64,000 nucleotides of DNA from Paracoccus shandongensis. GTDB lineage: Bacteria > Pseudomonadota > Alphaproteobacteria > Rhodobacterales > Rhodobacteraceae. A program made the position numbers and the translations under genes. The stretch's first letter is position 1, and each line of letters begins with the position of its first letter. Below, in pieces: positions 17,474 through 26,537 of the stretch. Location: positions 1 to 64,000 of the forward strand of contig NZ_JAFLRK010000010.1 in assembly GCF_017315735.1 (NCBI RefSeq), read 5' to 3'. The notes beneath the pieces were generated by a model. It did not search any database, had not been told where the DNA came from, and worked only from the letters and a program-made list of their open reading frames with translations.

Positions 17474-18511
17474 CTAACCGGCGGCCCCGGCTGCGGCGGG
17501 TTCGGCGGCCAGTTCCGCCGCGAACCAGGCGCAGGTGGCCTCCAGCCCCTCGGCCAGGGGCACCTTGGGCGCCCAGTCCAGCAGCGCGCGGGCGCGGCTG
17601 ATGTCGGGGCGGCGGCGGCGCGGATCGTCCACCGGCAGCGGGCGATGGACGACGGGGGCACGGGTGCCGGTCAGGGCGATGACATGGCCCAGCAGTTCGT
17701 TCACCGTCATCTCGGCGGGGTTGCCAAGGTTCACGGGCTCCAGCCCGTCAATCTCGGCCTCCATCAGCGCCATCAGCCCCGCCACCATGTCCGAGACATA
17801 GCAGAAGCTGCGCGTCTGGCTGCCGTCGCCATAGACGGTCAGTTCGTCCCCGCGCAGGGCCTGGCAGATCAGGTTCGACACCACACGCCCGTCGCCCGGG
17901 TCCATGTTCGGACCATAGGTGTTGAAGATCCGCGCCACGCGCACCTGCGCCCGGCCCATGCGGGCGTAATCGAAGGCCAGCGATTCAGCCGCGCGCTTGC
18001 CCTCGTCATAGCAGGCGCGGGGGCCGGTGCAGCTGACATTGCCGCGGTAATCCTCGGCCTGGGGATGGATCTCGGGGTCGCCATAAACCTCGCTGGTGGA
18101 GGTCAGCAGGAACCGCGCCTTGGCCGTTTCCGCCAGCCGCAGCAGGTGGTTGGTGCCGACCACGTTGGTCAGCATCGTGTGTTCCGGGTCGCGTTGGTAT
18201 TGCGGGGGCGAGGCCGGGCAGGCCAGGTTCCAGACGCGGGTGATGCGCGGGGCCAGGCGCAGCAGATCAGACGGCAGGGGCTGGGTGATGTCGTGGCGCA
18301 GGAAGCGGAACCGGGGCTGGCCTTCCAGCGCCCGCAGGTTCGAGGGGCGCGAGGTCTGCAGGTTGTCCAGGCACAGGACCGACTCTCCCCGGTCCAGAAG
18401 CGCGCGGCACAGATGCGATCCGATGAAGCCTGCGCCGCCCGCGACGACATTCAGCGACAAGGGTTGCACGGTTCCAAGAGGGTCACGATCCAGGTTGGTC
18501 TGCTTTCTCAT
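17474..18511 (-). CDS. UDP-glucuronate decarboxylase (UDP-xylose synthase)-like
   Basis: A short-chain dehydrogenase-type sugar-nucleotide enzyme of 345 residues. The Rossmann motif GGAGFIGSH is near residue 25. The UXS-specific ACPASPPQYQRDP, STSEVYGDPEIHPQ and the catalytic Y-x-x-x-K in ARACYDEGKR-like context (CYDEGKRAAE) are all present, followed by ARIFNTYGPNMDPGDGRVV. It should convert UDP-glucuronate to UDP-xylose, a donor for one of the neighbouring glycosyltransferases. No UDP-glucose dehydrogenase is seen in the window. AGAGGG precedes the start. Confidence 0.88.
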   Translation of the reverse strand: MRKQTNLDRDPLGTVQPLSLNVVAGGAGFIGSHLCRALLDRGESVLCLDNLQTSRPSNLRALEGQPRFRFLRHDITQPLPSDLLRLAPRITRVWNLACPASPPQYQRDPEHTMLTNVVGTNHLLRLAETAKARFLLTSTSEVYGDPEIHPQAEDYRGNVSCTGPRACYDEGKRAAESLAFDYARMGRAQVRVARIFNTYGPNMDPGDGRVVSNLICQALRGDELTVYGDGSQTRSFCYVSDMVAGLMALMEAEIDGLEPVNLGNPAEMTVNELLGHVIALTGTRAPVVHRPLPVDDPRRRRPDISRARALLDWAPKVPLAEGLEATCAWFAAELAAEPAAAGAAG

Positions 18512-18513
18512 GC

Positions 18514-19599
18514 TTATCCCTCTGCTGTTGCGACTGGACGGGTGCCAGCCTTGTGGTCTGCCGCATCGGTCAGATGCGCCTCCAGTTCCGCCGCGCGATG
18601 GCCGGCGCTATGCGCGGCTTCGATCCGCGCCCGCGCCGCCCGGCCCATCGTCGCGGCGTCGGTATCCAGCGCCGCCAGGACATCCGCCGCATTGTCGGCC
18701 AGGACGATCTCGGATCCCGGGCGGAACAGCGTCTCGATCCCGTCCCAGCGGTCCGAGATGATGGGCGTGGCGCAGGCCCCGGCCTCGAACAGCCGGACGG
18801 ATGGCGACCAGCCCGCGCGGATCATGTCGGCCCGCGTCACGTTCAGGGTGAAGCGGCTGGCCGAATAGAAGGCGGCGTGGTCGGCGGGCGGGCAATGCTC
18901 GATCCGTTCGACATTGGCGGGCCAGTCGATGTGCGCCGGGTATTGCGGCCCGGCGACGACAAAGCGCAGGTCAGGGCGCTGGCGCGCGGGGTCCAAAAGC
19001 AGCCGTTCCAGCGTGGGCTGGCGGTCGTCGCTGTAGGTGCCCAGATAGGACAGATCCCACCGCTTGGGCACCTCGCGCGGGCCGTAAAGATCCAGATCGA
19101 CGGAACAATACAGCGCCTGCGCCATGGGCGAGCCGTAGCGGCTTTCGATATGCCGCAGCGTCGGGCCGCCGGTGAAGGACAGGTAAACGTCAAAGCCGGG
19201 GATCACGGCGGGCGAGAGATATTCAAAATCGCCCCGTTCCAGCTTGGCCAGCGTCACCGGCGTGTCGATGTCATAGAAGGCGGTCGTGCCGCGCGCCCAG
19301 TTCTGGACGCGGCGCGCGACCTCGACCCCCTCGGGGACGTAGGAACCGACGATCACCGCATCCGCCGCCGCGATCTCATTGCGCCACGCGTCCAGGCCGG
19401 GAAGGTCGGCATAGAATTCCAGCCGGCACCAGTCGGGGTCGGTCAGGTCGCGCTGCCCGGCATACCAGGGCACGTCGCGTTCCAGGAACAGCACCTCATG
19501 CCCGCGCCGGGCAAAGGATTTCAGCAGCGCGCGGAAGGTGGTGGCGTGGCCGTTCCCCCAGGAGGACGACAGCGACAGGCCAAGGACGACCAGCTTCAT
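18514..19599 (-). CDS. CgeB-like glycosyltransferase 1
   Basis: A 361-residue GT-B protein related to CgeB (spore maturation/DUF3880-type) glycosyltransferases. It starts MKLVVLGLSLSSSWGNGHA and has the characteristic late motifs FTLNVTRADMIRAGWSPSVRLFEAGAC and ISDRWDGIETLFRPGSEI, with Glu as the likely donor-binding residue. It is one of three tandem paralogues. The start overlaps the stop of the next upstream paralogue by 4 bases. The sugar transferred is unknown. Confidence 0.82.
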   Translation of the reverse strand: MKLVVLGLSLSSSWGNGHATTFRALLKSFARRGHEVLFLERDVPWYAGQRDLTDPDWCRLEFYADLPGLDAWRNEIAAADAVIVGSYVPEGVEVARRVQNWARGTTAFYDIDTPVTLAKLERGDFEYLSPAVIPGFDVYLSFTGGPTLRHIESRYGSPMAQALYCSVDLDLYGPREVPKRWDLSYLGTYSDDRQPTLERLLLDPARQRPDLRFVVAGPQYPAHIDWPANVERIEHCPPADHAAFYSASRFTLNVTRADMIRAGWSPSVRLFEAGACATPIISDRWDGIETLFRPGSEIVLADNAADVLAALDTDAATMGRAARARIEAAHSAGHRAAELEAHLTDAADHKAGTRPVATAEG

Positions 19600-20678
19600 G
19601 CCGCCATCCCCTTTGCCTGCGCCCGCAGCAGCGCGTCCACCTGCGCGCCGCGCAAGGCATAGGTGTGTTCCGCCTTGACCCGCGCCAGCGCGGCCTGCCC
19701 GATGGCCTTCGCCCGTTCCGGCGTCAGGCTGGCCAGGTGATCGGCCACGTCCTGCCCGTCGCGGGCGACCAGCACCTCGGCGTCGGGGGTCAGGAATTGC
19801 TCGATCCCCTCCCAGGCGTCGGTGATGAGGCAGGCGGCAGCGCCCGCCGCCTCGAAGACGCGGGTGGCAGGCGAGAAGCCCACGTTCGCCATGCTGTCCC
19901 GGGCGACGTTCAGGACCGCCAGCGGGGTGCAGTTGAAGGCGTTGTGTTCATGCGTATAGACATGGCCCAGGTGGCGGACGTTGGCAGGCATGGGCTTGCT
20001 GTCCCAGCCATTGCCGCCGATCAGGAAGCTGCGGTCCGCAAGCATTGCTGCGGGTTTCAGGAAGAACTCCTCGACCCGCGCCTCGCGGTCGGGCAGGCGG
20101 TTGCCCAGGAAGGCGAGGTCGGATGCGAATTTCGGATCCGCAGGCGCGGGGTGGTGGGTCGCGGGATCCAGCGCGTTGTAAACGGGTTCACACAGCTTCG
20201 CGCCGAAGCCGCGATAGGCGTCCACCACCGGCGGACCGCCGCCATAGGTCAGCACCATGTCGAGGCCCGGCAGCGCGCGGCGCACGGGATGGCTGGAGTC
20301 GGCGCGCATCTCGTCCAGCGTCGCCGCCGCGTCCACGTCCCAGAAGATCTTCAGGGCACCGGGTTTGGCGTTGGCAATGACCCCTTCCAGCAATTCCCGG
20401 TCGAAGACGCCGACGCCGTTGGCCTTGACCACGATATCTGCGTCGGCGGCCTCGGCCAAGACGCCGCGCATGGCCTCCTCGGTCGCGGGATAGACGACGG
20501 ACCGGCACCAGTCCGGCGGGTCGATGTCGCGGTGCTTCTGCCGGTCGAAGGCGTCGGGCTCAAAGAAGGTGATGTCGTAGCCGCGTTTCGCCAGTTCCCC
20601 GAGGATGCCGCGGTAATAGGTGGCCGCGCCGTTCCAGTAGGAGGACAGAAGGCTGGATCCGTAAAAGGCGATCTTCAT
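19596..20678 (-). CDS. CgeB-like glycosyltransferase 2
   Basis: A 360-residue paralogue of its two neighbours, beginning MKIAFYGSSLLSSYWNGAA and sharing the GYDITFFEPDAFDR region and the CgeB signature NVGFSPATRVFEAAGAAACLITDAWEGIEQF. ATG 20678 is chosen because it overlaps the upstream gene stop as ATGA; the frame is open further upstream but reads the neighbour out of frame. It is co-translated with the flanking copies. Confidence 0.82.
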   Translation of the reverse strand: MKIAFYGSSLLSSYWNGAATYYRGILGELAKRGYDITFFEPDAFDRQKHRDIDPPDWCRSVVYPATEEAMRGVLAEAADADIVVKANGVGVFDRELLEGVIANAKPGALKIFWDVDAAATLDEMRADSSHPVRRALPGLDMVLTYGGGPPVVDAYRGFGAKLCEPVYNALDPATHHPAPADPKFASDLAFLGNRLPDREARVEEFFLKPAAMLADRSFLIGGNGWDSKPMPANVRHLGHVYTHEHNAFNCTPLAVLNVARDSMANVGFSPATRVFEAAGAAACLITDAWEGIEQFLTPDAEVLVARDGQDVADHLASLTPERAKAIGQAALARVKAEHTYALRGAQVDALLRAQAKGMAA

Positions 20679-21781
20679 GCCGCAGAGGCTCCGAGGTTGA
20701 GGCCGAGCGTTCCGGCGATGGACAGAAGCTCCTGCGCGCGATGGGCGCAGGTGTGGCGGGCGCGGATGGTTTCCAGCCCTTGCGCCACAAGCGCGGCGCG
20801 CAGGGCCGAGTCGTTTGCAAGGTCGCGCAGATGGGCGGTCATTTCCGCGCCGTCCTGGGCAAACAGGAAGTCGCCGGGGCGGAACAGGTGTTCGCTGTCG
20901 GCCCACGGGGCCGAGACGAGGGGGATGCCGCAGGCCAGCGCCTCGAAGACGCGGATCGTGGGGATGCCCGGCAGCATCGTGGTGTAGAAGCGGCGGGGGA
21001 CGTGGACCGTCGCCATGTGGCGGGCGAAGATGTCCGGCGCGGCGGCATTGGGCGCCCAGCCGTGATAGCGCACGCCATAGCGGTCGAGCGTTTCCAGCGC
21101 CTCGGCCGGATAGCGGACGCCGTAGATGTCCAGCGGTAAGCTGGCATCCCGTGCGGGGCGGAACAGGAAGTTCTCCAGTTCCTCGGTCCGCTCGCCGTCG
21201 CCCCAGTTGCCGATCCAGACGAGGCCGTTCCGCGCGGTTTCCTGCGCGGGCGGGTGGAACAGGCGGGTGTCGGCGGCCTCGTGCCAGGTCCAGACGCGGT
21301 CGCCCCAACCCCAGCGGCGATAGACCGCGCTCAGCGTCTCGCCGAAGGCCAGAACGCCGTCGAAGCCCGACAGGTCGAAGGCGCGGATCGCGTCCGGGTC
21401 GCTGACGGCGCGGTGATGGGTGTCGTGGAACAGCAGCGTGAAGCGGGCGCCACCCTTGCGGGCCTTCCCAAGCGTGGCGGCCAGCGCCGGATCGTTCCAT
21501 TCATGGACAATCACCAGGTCGGCGCTGCCCGCAAGCTCCACCGAGTCAGCGGCGGGGGCGTAGGTTTCCACCGTCAGGTCGGGATAGTTGCGGCGGAAGG
21601 GCTCCAGCCCCGCCTGCCCGTGGTCGCGCAGCAGGTTTTCCAGGCTCCAGGCGCCTTGGGGTTCCAGGGCGCGGACATGGTGCCCGAGCGCCGCCAGTTC
21701 CCGCAGCACGCCGCGCAGGAAATGCGCGTTGCCGTGGTTCCAGCAGCTTTGCAGCGAATGGGTGAAATAGACGATCTTCAT
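20675..21781 (-). CDS. CgeB-like glycosyltransferase 3
   Basis: A 368-residue third member of the tandem family, starting MKIVYFTHSLQSCWNHGNA. It shows VWIGNWGDGERTEEL in the middle and RRFYTTMLPGIPTIRVFEALACGIPLVSAPW near the C-terminus, the same donor-site geometry as the other two. Divergence among the three is high outside motifs, which suggests each transfers a different sugar. The start overlaps the GT4 stop by four bases. Confidence 0.82.
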   Translation of the reverse strand: MKIVYFTHSLQSCWNHGNAHFLRGVLRELAALGHHVRALEPQGAWSLENLLRDHGQAGLEPFRRNYPDLTVETYAPAADSVELAGSADLVIVHEWNDPALAATLGKARKGGARFTLLFHDTHHRAVSDPDAIRAFDLSGFDGVLAFGETLSAVYRRWGWGDRVWTWHEAADTRLFHPPAQETARNGLVWIGNWGDGERTEELENFLFRPARDASLPLDIYGVRYPAEALETLDRYGVRYHGWAPNAAAPDIFARHMATVHVPRRFYTTMLPGIPTIRVFEALACGIPLVSAPWADSEHLFRPGDFLFAQDGAEMTAHLRDLANDSALRAALVAQGLETIRARHTCAHRAQELLSIAGTLGLNLGASAA

Positions 21782-22836
21782 GCGGCTTGGGTCCGTCGGG
21801 AAAGGGCGTCGCGATAGATTTCCGTCATCGCGGCTGCGGTGGCGGCGGGGGTATAGCGGGCGGCGCGGCGGCGGGCGGCCTGACCCTGCGCGGGATCGGC
21901 CAGGGCCGCGGCGATGGCATCGGCGAAGCCCTGCGCGTCGCCGGGGGTCACGAAGGTGGCGGCCCCGTCCCAGAGTTCGCGGAAGGTGGGAATGTCCGAC
22001 AGCACCAGCGGGCATCCGGCCTGCGCGGCTTCCAGCACGGCCAGGCCGAAGGGCTCGAACCGCGCGGCGCTGGCGAAGACGGGGCGGCGGGCCAGCCAGT
22101 GGCCGACGATCTCGGGCGGCAGGGGGCCGGTGGCTTGCAGATGCTGGGGCGCGACGGTCGCGCCATGGGGCGCGCGGGTGGCGCCGATGGCGACGAAGGG
22201 CGCGTCCAGCAGGGCGGCGGCGGCGTCCAGGGTGGCGGTGTCCTTGGCCTCGTCCCACAGCCGCCCGACGGTCAGCGCGCCGGGGAAGGGCTGCGCGTCG
22301 GGCAGGGGCAGGGCCGTGCGGCCGTTGTGGACCGCAAGCGGCAGGGGCAGGCCATAGTGCCGCGCCGTCGCCTCGGCATAGGCGCGGGTGGGCGTGAGCA
22401 CGCGATCCGCCGCGCGCAGGCCCTGGCCCACGAGGTCGGGCAGCCAGGCCAAGCCTGCGTCCACCGCCCCGCCGCGTGCGGCGTCCCACCAGGTGCCCAG
22501 GCAGCCGTGGTTCACCGCCACGACCGGCATGTCGAACCGCGCCACGGCCAGCGCGGGGGCGTTCAGATGCACCAGATCCGCGCCCATGTCGCGGGCCAGC
22601 CGCGCCAGGGCATCCGCCGCCGCCAGCACCGGCGCGGGGCCGTCGGACAGCCAGTCCAGCGGCAGGCCGGTGTCCACCAGCCGCACGCCCGCCGCCTCCG
22701 CCGCCATGCGCTGGTCCGGGTCGGGCGCGGGGCCAAGCACGGCCAGCACCACGTCCGCGTCCAGCGCGGCGGCAAGCTCCAGCGCATAGTGCCAGACGCC
22801 GCCCACCGCGTCGGTGGTCATCAGCACCCGCATCAT
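21778..22836 (-). CDS. GT4-family glycosyltransferase
   Basis: A 352-residue GT-B enzyme with the group-1 layout: N-terminal MMRVLMTTDAVGGVWHYALELA, a middle PLPLAVHNGR segment, then ALTVGRLWDEAKD and the C-terminal EPFGLAVLEAAQAGCPLVLSDIPTFREL, which carries the E-x7-E donor motif. Start ATG 22836 overlaps the upstream epimerase stop (ATGA). It is likely to use a nucleotide sugar made by the epimerases in the same operon. The acceptor is unknown. Confidence 0.86.
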   Translation of the reverse strand: MMRVLMTTDAVGGVWHYALELAAALDADVVLAVLGPAPDPDQRMAAEAAGVRLVDTGLPLDWLSDGPAPVLAAADALARLARDMGADLVHLNAPALAVARFDMPVVAVNHGCLGTWWDAARGGAVDAGLAWLPDLVGQGLRAADRVLTPTRAYAEATARHYGLPLPLAVHNGRTALPLPDAQPFPGALTVGRLWDEAKDTATLDAAAALLDAPFVAIGATRAPHGATVAPQHLQATGPLPPEIVGHWLARRPVFASAARFEPFGLAVLEAAQAGCPLVLSDIPTFRELWDGAATFVTPGDAQGFADAIAAALADPAQGQAARRRAARYTPAATAAAMTEIYRDALSRRTQAA

Positions 22837-23918
22837 GCGGATTTCGCCAGGGGCTGGCCGATGGGCAGGTTGATCCCGCCCTCGGCGGCCAGCCATTGCG
22901 CCAGCCGGGTCACGCCGTCCTGCCAATCGACCTTGGGCGAAAGGCCAAGCGCCTGTTCCGCCGCGCGCGTGTCGGCCACGAAATACCGCTGGTCGCCCGC
23001 GCGCCAGTCGGAATAGGCGATCTCCACCGGCCGGTCGAGGATCCGGCCCACGAAGTCCAGCAATTGCCGCAGGCTGACCGCGTTCGCGGGCCCGCCGCCC
23101 AGGTTGAAGACCCGCCCCGAGACCTCCTCGATCCGCTGCCACGCGGCGACATAGGCCTCGACCGCGTTCGACACGTCCAGGATGTCGCGGACCTGGCAGC
23201 CGTCGCCATACAGCGTGATCCCCTGGCCCTTCAGCGCGCGGATCAGGAAATGGGCGACCCATCCCTGATCCTCGGTCCCCATCTGGCGCTGGCCATAGAT
23301 GCAGGACATCCGCAGGACGCAGGTGGGCACGCCGAAGCTGCGGGCATAGTCCAGCACATACTGGTCCGCCGCGCCCTTGGAACAGCCATAGGGCGTGTGG
23401 AAATCCAGCGGACGCGCCTCTCCGATGCCATGGGCGCGGACCTGCGCGTCGGTGGGCTTGTAGGCCTCGCCTTCCAGCGCGAAGTCCAGGTCGGCCAGAT
23501 CGCCATAGACCTTGTTGGTCGAGGCGAAGACCAGCGGGGTGCCGTCGCCCTTGGCGCGCAGGGCCTCCAGCAGGTTCATCGTGCCGATCAGGTTGATCGT
23601 CATGTCCAGGGCGGGTTCCACCATGCTTGTGGTCACGGCGACCTGGGCGGCAAGGTGGAACACGACCTTCGCCTGCCCGGCGGCCTCGGCCATGCGGGCG
23701 GCGTCGCGGATGTCGGCATGGACATGGGTGATCCGGTCGCCGTGGCGGGCTTGCAGCCAGGCCAGGTTGCGTTCCACGCCGGGGCGGCTCAGGGCGTCAT
23801 AGACGATGACCCGGTGCCCGTCCGCCGCCAGCCGGTCGGCCAGGTTCGAGCCGATGAAGCCCGCGCCGCCGGTGACCAGCACCGGGCGCGGATCGGCGGA
23901 TGCGTCGGTCCTTGTCAT
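22833..23918 (-). CDS. CDP-paratose 2-epimerase-like NAD-dependent epimerase
   Basis: A 361-residue extended SDR with VTGGAGFIGSNLADRL near residue 15 and the catalytic Tyr/Lys in TPYGCSKGAADQY. Features I associate with CDP-paratose 2-epimerases are STNKVYGD and RMSCIYGQRQMGTEDQGWVAHF. It would interconvert a nucleotide hexose epimer pair; the true substrate cannot be read from sequence. Both ends overlap neighbours as ATGA, second gene of the minus-strand operon. Confidence 0.82.
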   Translation of the reverse strand: MTRTDASADPRPVLVTGGAGFIGSNLADRLAADGHRVIVYDALSRPGVERNLAWLQARHGDRITHVHADIRDAARMAEAAGQAKVVFHLAAQVAVTTSMVEPALDMTINLIGTMNLLEALRAKGDGTPLVFASTNKVYGDLADLDFALEGEAYKPTDAQVRAHGIGEARPLDFHTPYGCSKGAADQYVLDYARSFGVPTCVLRMSCIYGQRQMGTEDQGWVAHFLIRALKGQGITLYGDGCQVRDILDVSNAVEAYVAAWQRIEEVSGRVFNLGGGPANAVSLRQLLDFVGRILDRPVEIAYSDWRAGDQRYFVADTRAAEQALGLSPKVDWQDGVTRLAQWLAAEGGINLPIGQPLAKSA

Positions 23919-25030
23919 GCCACCAGCCCGCGCTTGTCCAGTTCGGCCCGCATCTTTTCGACATTGTCCACGGCGGTCTGGCTGGCGACCCATTCGGCCA
24001 GTTCCGCCAGCCCTTCGCGGAAGTCGGTCTGCGCGGTGAAGCCCAGCGTTTCGGCGGCAAGCGTGGTGTCGCAGAAGCAATGGCGGATGTCGCCGATGCG
24101 GGCCTTGCCGACGATCTGCGGCTCCAGCGCGTTGCGGCCCATGGCGCGGCCCAGTTCCTGCGCGACCTCGGTCACGGAACGGTCATGGCCCGAGCCGATG
24201 TTGAACGTCCCGCCCGCCGCCTGCGGCAAGGACAGCGCCTCGGCGAAGGCGCGAGCCACGTCGGACACATGGACGAAATCGCGGCGCTGTTCGCCATCCT
24301 CGAAGATCATCGGCGCCTGCCCGTTCAGGTAACGCGAGGCGAAGATCGCCAGCACCCCGGTATAGGGGTTCGACAGCGCCTGGCCGGGGCCGAAGACGTT
24401 GAACAGACGCAGGCACACCCCTTCGATCCCGTAGGGGGCGGACATGATATGCGTCGTGCGCTCCTGCACGAACTTGTTCAGCGCATAGATGGACGCGAGG
24501 TTCGGACGCTTCCATTCGGGCGTCGCCACCGGGGTCAGCGGGCGGCCCTGCGCATCGACGGGATCCCATTGCTTCAGCCCGTCGCGGATGCCCACGCGCT
24601 CGGCATCCTCGACGGTCGCGCCGTCGGCGTCACGATACAGCCCCTCGCCATAGATCGACATGGACGACGCGGTGACGACCCGGCGCACGGGGTTGTCGAT
24701 CAGCTTCTCGAACAGGACGGCGGTGCCCACGTCGTTGGTCGAGGTATAGCGTTCGACCTCGTACATGGACTGGCCCACGCCCACCTCGGCGGCCAGGTGG
24801 ATCACGCTGTCCACGCCTTGCAGCGCGCGGGCCACGGCGTCCGCGTCGCGCACGTCGCCGTGGATGAACTCGGCCTCGCTGTTCAGCGCGTCGGGGCGGC
24901 CCGCGCCGTCCCCGTGGACCTGCGGGATCAGCGCGTCCAGCACGCGGACCTGGTGGCCGCGCCGCAGCAATTCGTCGGTGACGAAGCGTCCGATGAAGCC
25001 TGCGCCGCCGGTGATCAGAACCTTTTCCAA
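23915..25030 (-). CDS. NAD-dependent sugar epimerase, dTDP-L-rhamnose 4-epimerase-like
   Basis: First gene of the nine-gene minus-strand glycan operon, 371 residues. The Rossmann motif ITGGAGFIGRF, the Ser-containing TASSMSIYGEG and catalytic Y-A-L-N-K (SIYALNKFVQE) define an extended SDR. The insertion around KQWDPVDAQGRPLTPVATPEWKRP resembles dTDP-L-rhamnose 4-epimerases. The start is TTG at 25030 with GGGGGA upstream; no ATG is available in frame nearby. Confidence 0.82.
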   Translation of the reverse strand: MEKVLITGGAGFIGRFVTDELLRRGHQVRVLDALIPQVHGDGAGRPDALNSEAEFIHGDVRDADAVARALQGVDSVIHLAAEVGVGQSMYEVERYTSTNDVGTAVLFEKLIDNPVRRVVTASSMSIYGEGLYRDADGATVEDAERVGIRDGLKQWDPVDAQGRPLTPVATPEWKRPNLASIYALNKFVQERTTHIMSAPYGIEGVCLRLFNVFGPGQALSNPYTGVLAIFASRYLNGQAPMIFEDGEQRRDFVHVSDVARAFAEALSLPQAAGGTFNIGSGHDRSVTEVAQELGRAMGRNALEPQIVGKARIGDIRHCFCDTTLAAETLGFTAQTDFREGLAELAEWVASQTAVDNVEKMRAELDKRGLVA

Positions 25031-25058
25031 TGTGTCCCCCGTTCTGTTGTTTCAGAAA

Positions 25059-25087
25059 TTGCAACGGTATCAGTGTTGTGATGTAAA
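25059..25087 (+). promoter_or_regulatory. Possible promoter of the plus-strand glycan operon
   Basis: TTGCAA (25059-25064) and TGTAAA (25082-25087) are spaced by 17 bases in the only AT-richer gap of the glycan locus, between the two divergent operons. Confidence 0.35.
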
Positions 25088-25165
25088 AGCGCCCATGCAG
25101 GTTTTGTTCCCTCATCATCATCATCTTTGTTGCTTGACACCGCCAAACCCTGCCCGGGGTGGCGC

Positions 25166-25759
25166 ATGAGCGTGCTTGTGGGCCTTGTCCGCCACGGTTC
25201 GCATGACGATTTGGGCACCTGGCTCAGCGGGCGGACGCGCGACATCGCGCTGAACGCGGGGGGCCGGGCGGAAACGGCGGCGCTGGCGCAGCGGCTGGCC
25301 AGGCGGGGCGTGGCGGCCATCGCCACCAGCCCCCGCCGCCGCACGGCCGAAACCGCCGCGATCCTGGGCCAAGGCCTGGGGCTGGCCCCCATGCAGGCCG
25401 ATGCCCTGGACGAGATCGACTTCGGCGCCTGGTCCGGCGCGCGTTTCTCCGATCTGGACGCGGACCCCGCCTGGCGGCACTGGAACGCCGCGCGCGCGAC
25501 CGCCCCCACCCCGGGGGGCGAGACGATGGGGGCCGCCGTGGCCCGCGCCGTGGCGCATCTGGACGGGCTGGCGGAACAGGGGGGCGGGCCGGTCCTGTGC
25601 GTCAGCCATTGCGACGTGATCCGGGGGGTTGTCGCCCATGCGCTTGGCCTGAGCCTGGACAACATCCTGCGGTTCGAGATCGCGCCCGCGTCCATCAGTT
25701 GGGTGATGGCGCATGGACAAGGTTCCTTCCATGTCCTAACCCTTAATGGAAACGACTAG
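25166..25759 (+). CDS. Histidine phosphatase family protein
   Basis: A 197-residue phosphoglycerate-mutase-like phosphatase with the catalytic RHG motif in LVRHGSHDD, a second Arg-containing ATSPRRRTAETA, DEIDFGAWSGARF with the acid residue and the second His in CVSHCDVIRGVV. ATG 25166 is chosen; the frame continues upstream but without family features. It is the first gene of the plus-strand half of the glycan locus. It may dephosphorylate a sugar or inositol phosphate made by the downstream inositol-1-phosphate synthase, but this is inference from neighbourhood. Confidence 0.85.
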   Translation: MSVLVGLVRHGSHDDLGTWLSGRTRDIALNAGGRAETAALAQRLARRGVAAIATSPRRRTAETAAILGQGLGLAPMQADALDEIDFGAWSGARFSDLDADPAWRHWNAARATAPTPGGETMGAAVARAVAHLDGLAEQGGGPVLCVSHCDVIRGVVAHALGLSLDNILRFEIAPASISWVMAHGQGSFHVLTLNGND

Positions 25760-25769
25760 CGGACGGACG

Positions 25770-26537
25770 ATGAACGCAGCGCAGATCGCCGAGAAAGCGG
25801 AAGGGCTTGGCCCGTGGTTCCAGAACCTCGACCTTCACGGTGTCCGCACCGCGCCCGGCCATTTCCTTGGCGACTACCCTGCCGACAAGTTCGCCCGCTT
25901 TGCCCATCTGCTGCCCGCCGACCTGACCGGAAAGACCGTGCTGGACATCGGCTGCAACGCGGGCTTCTACAGCTTCGAGATGCGCCGCAGGGGCGCCGCC
26001 CGCGTCCTGGGCATCGACACCGACGCCCGCTATCTGGCGCAGGCCCGCTTTGCGGCGCAGGTGCTGGGGATGGAGGGGGTCGAGTTCCGCCAGACCGGCG
26101 TCTATGACGTGGCGGCCCTGGGCGAACGCTTCGACCTGGTGATCTTCATGGGCGTGTTCTACCACCTGCGCCACCCGCTGCTGGCGCTGGACCTGATCCG
26201 CGCGCATGTGGCGGGCGACCTGATGCTGTTCCAGACGCTGACGCGCGGCCCCGACAGCGTGGCCGCCCCGGCCCCCGATTACGACTTTTCCGAGGACGCC
26301 CAGTTCCAGGATCCCGACTGGCCCCGCATGGCCTTTGTCGAGCATGAATGGGCGCATGACTGGACCAACTGGTGGGTGCCGAACCGCGCGGGGGTCGAGG
26401 CGATGCTGCGCGCGTCCGGCTTTGCGATCGAGGCCGGTCCCGCCGACGAGGTTTACCTGTGCCGCACCGCGCCGGTGCCGTTCGCCCAATACGGACCGCA
26501 CGCGGTCTATCCCAGCCAAGGAGGTGCCGCGCGATGA
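25770..26537 (+). CDS. SAM-dependent methyltransferase of glycan locus
   Basis: A 255-residue class I methyltransferase related to the tRNA (mo5U34)/DUF1698 type. The SAM-binding motif is KTVLDIGCNAGFYSFEM, followed by the acidic VLGIDTDARYL and the FDLVIFMGVFYHLRHPL stretch. I recall a subfamily (TIGR04290, Rta_06860 type) confined to glycosyltransferase-rich clusters, but could not verify the match. ATG 25746 within the previous gene would add eight residues. The likely target is a sugar or a cyclitol rather than tRNA, given context. Confidence 0.78.
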   Translation: MNAAQIAEKAEGLGPWFQNLDLHGVRTAPGHFLGDYPADKFARFAHLLPADLTGKTVLDIGCNAGFYSFEMRRRGAARVLGIDTDARYLAQARFAAQVLGMEGVEFRQTGVYDVAALGERFDLVIFMGVFYHLRHPLLALDLIRAHVAGDLMLFQTLTRGPDSVAAPAPDYDFSEDAQFQDPDWPRMAFVEHEWAHDWTNWWVPNRAGVEAMLRASGFAIEAGPADEVYLCRTAPVPFAQYGPHAVYPSQGGAAR

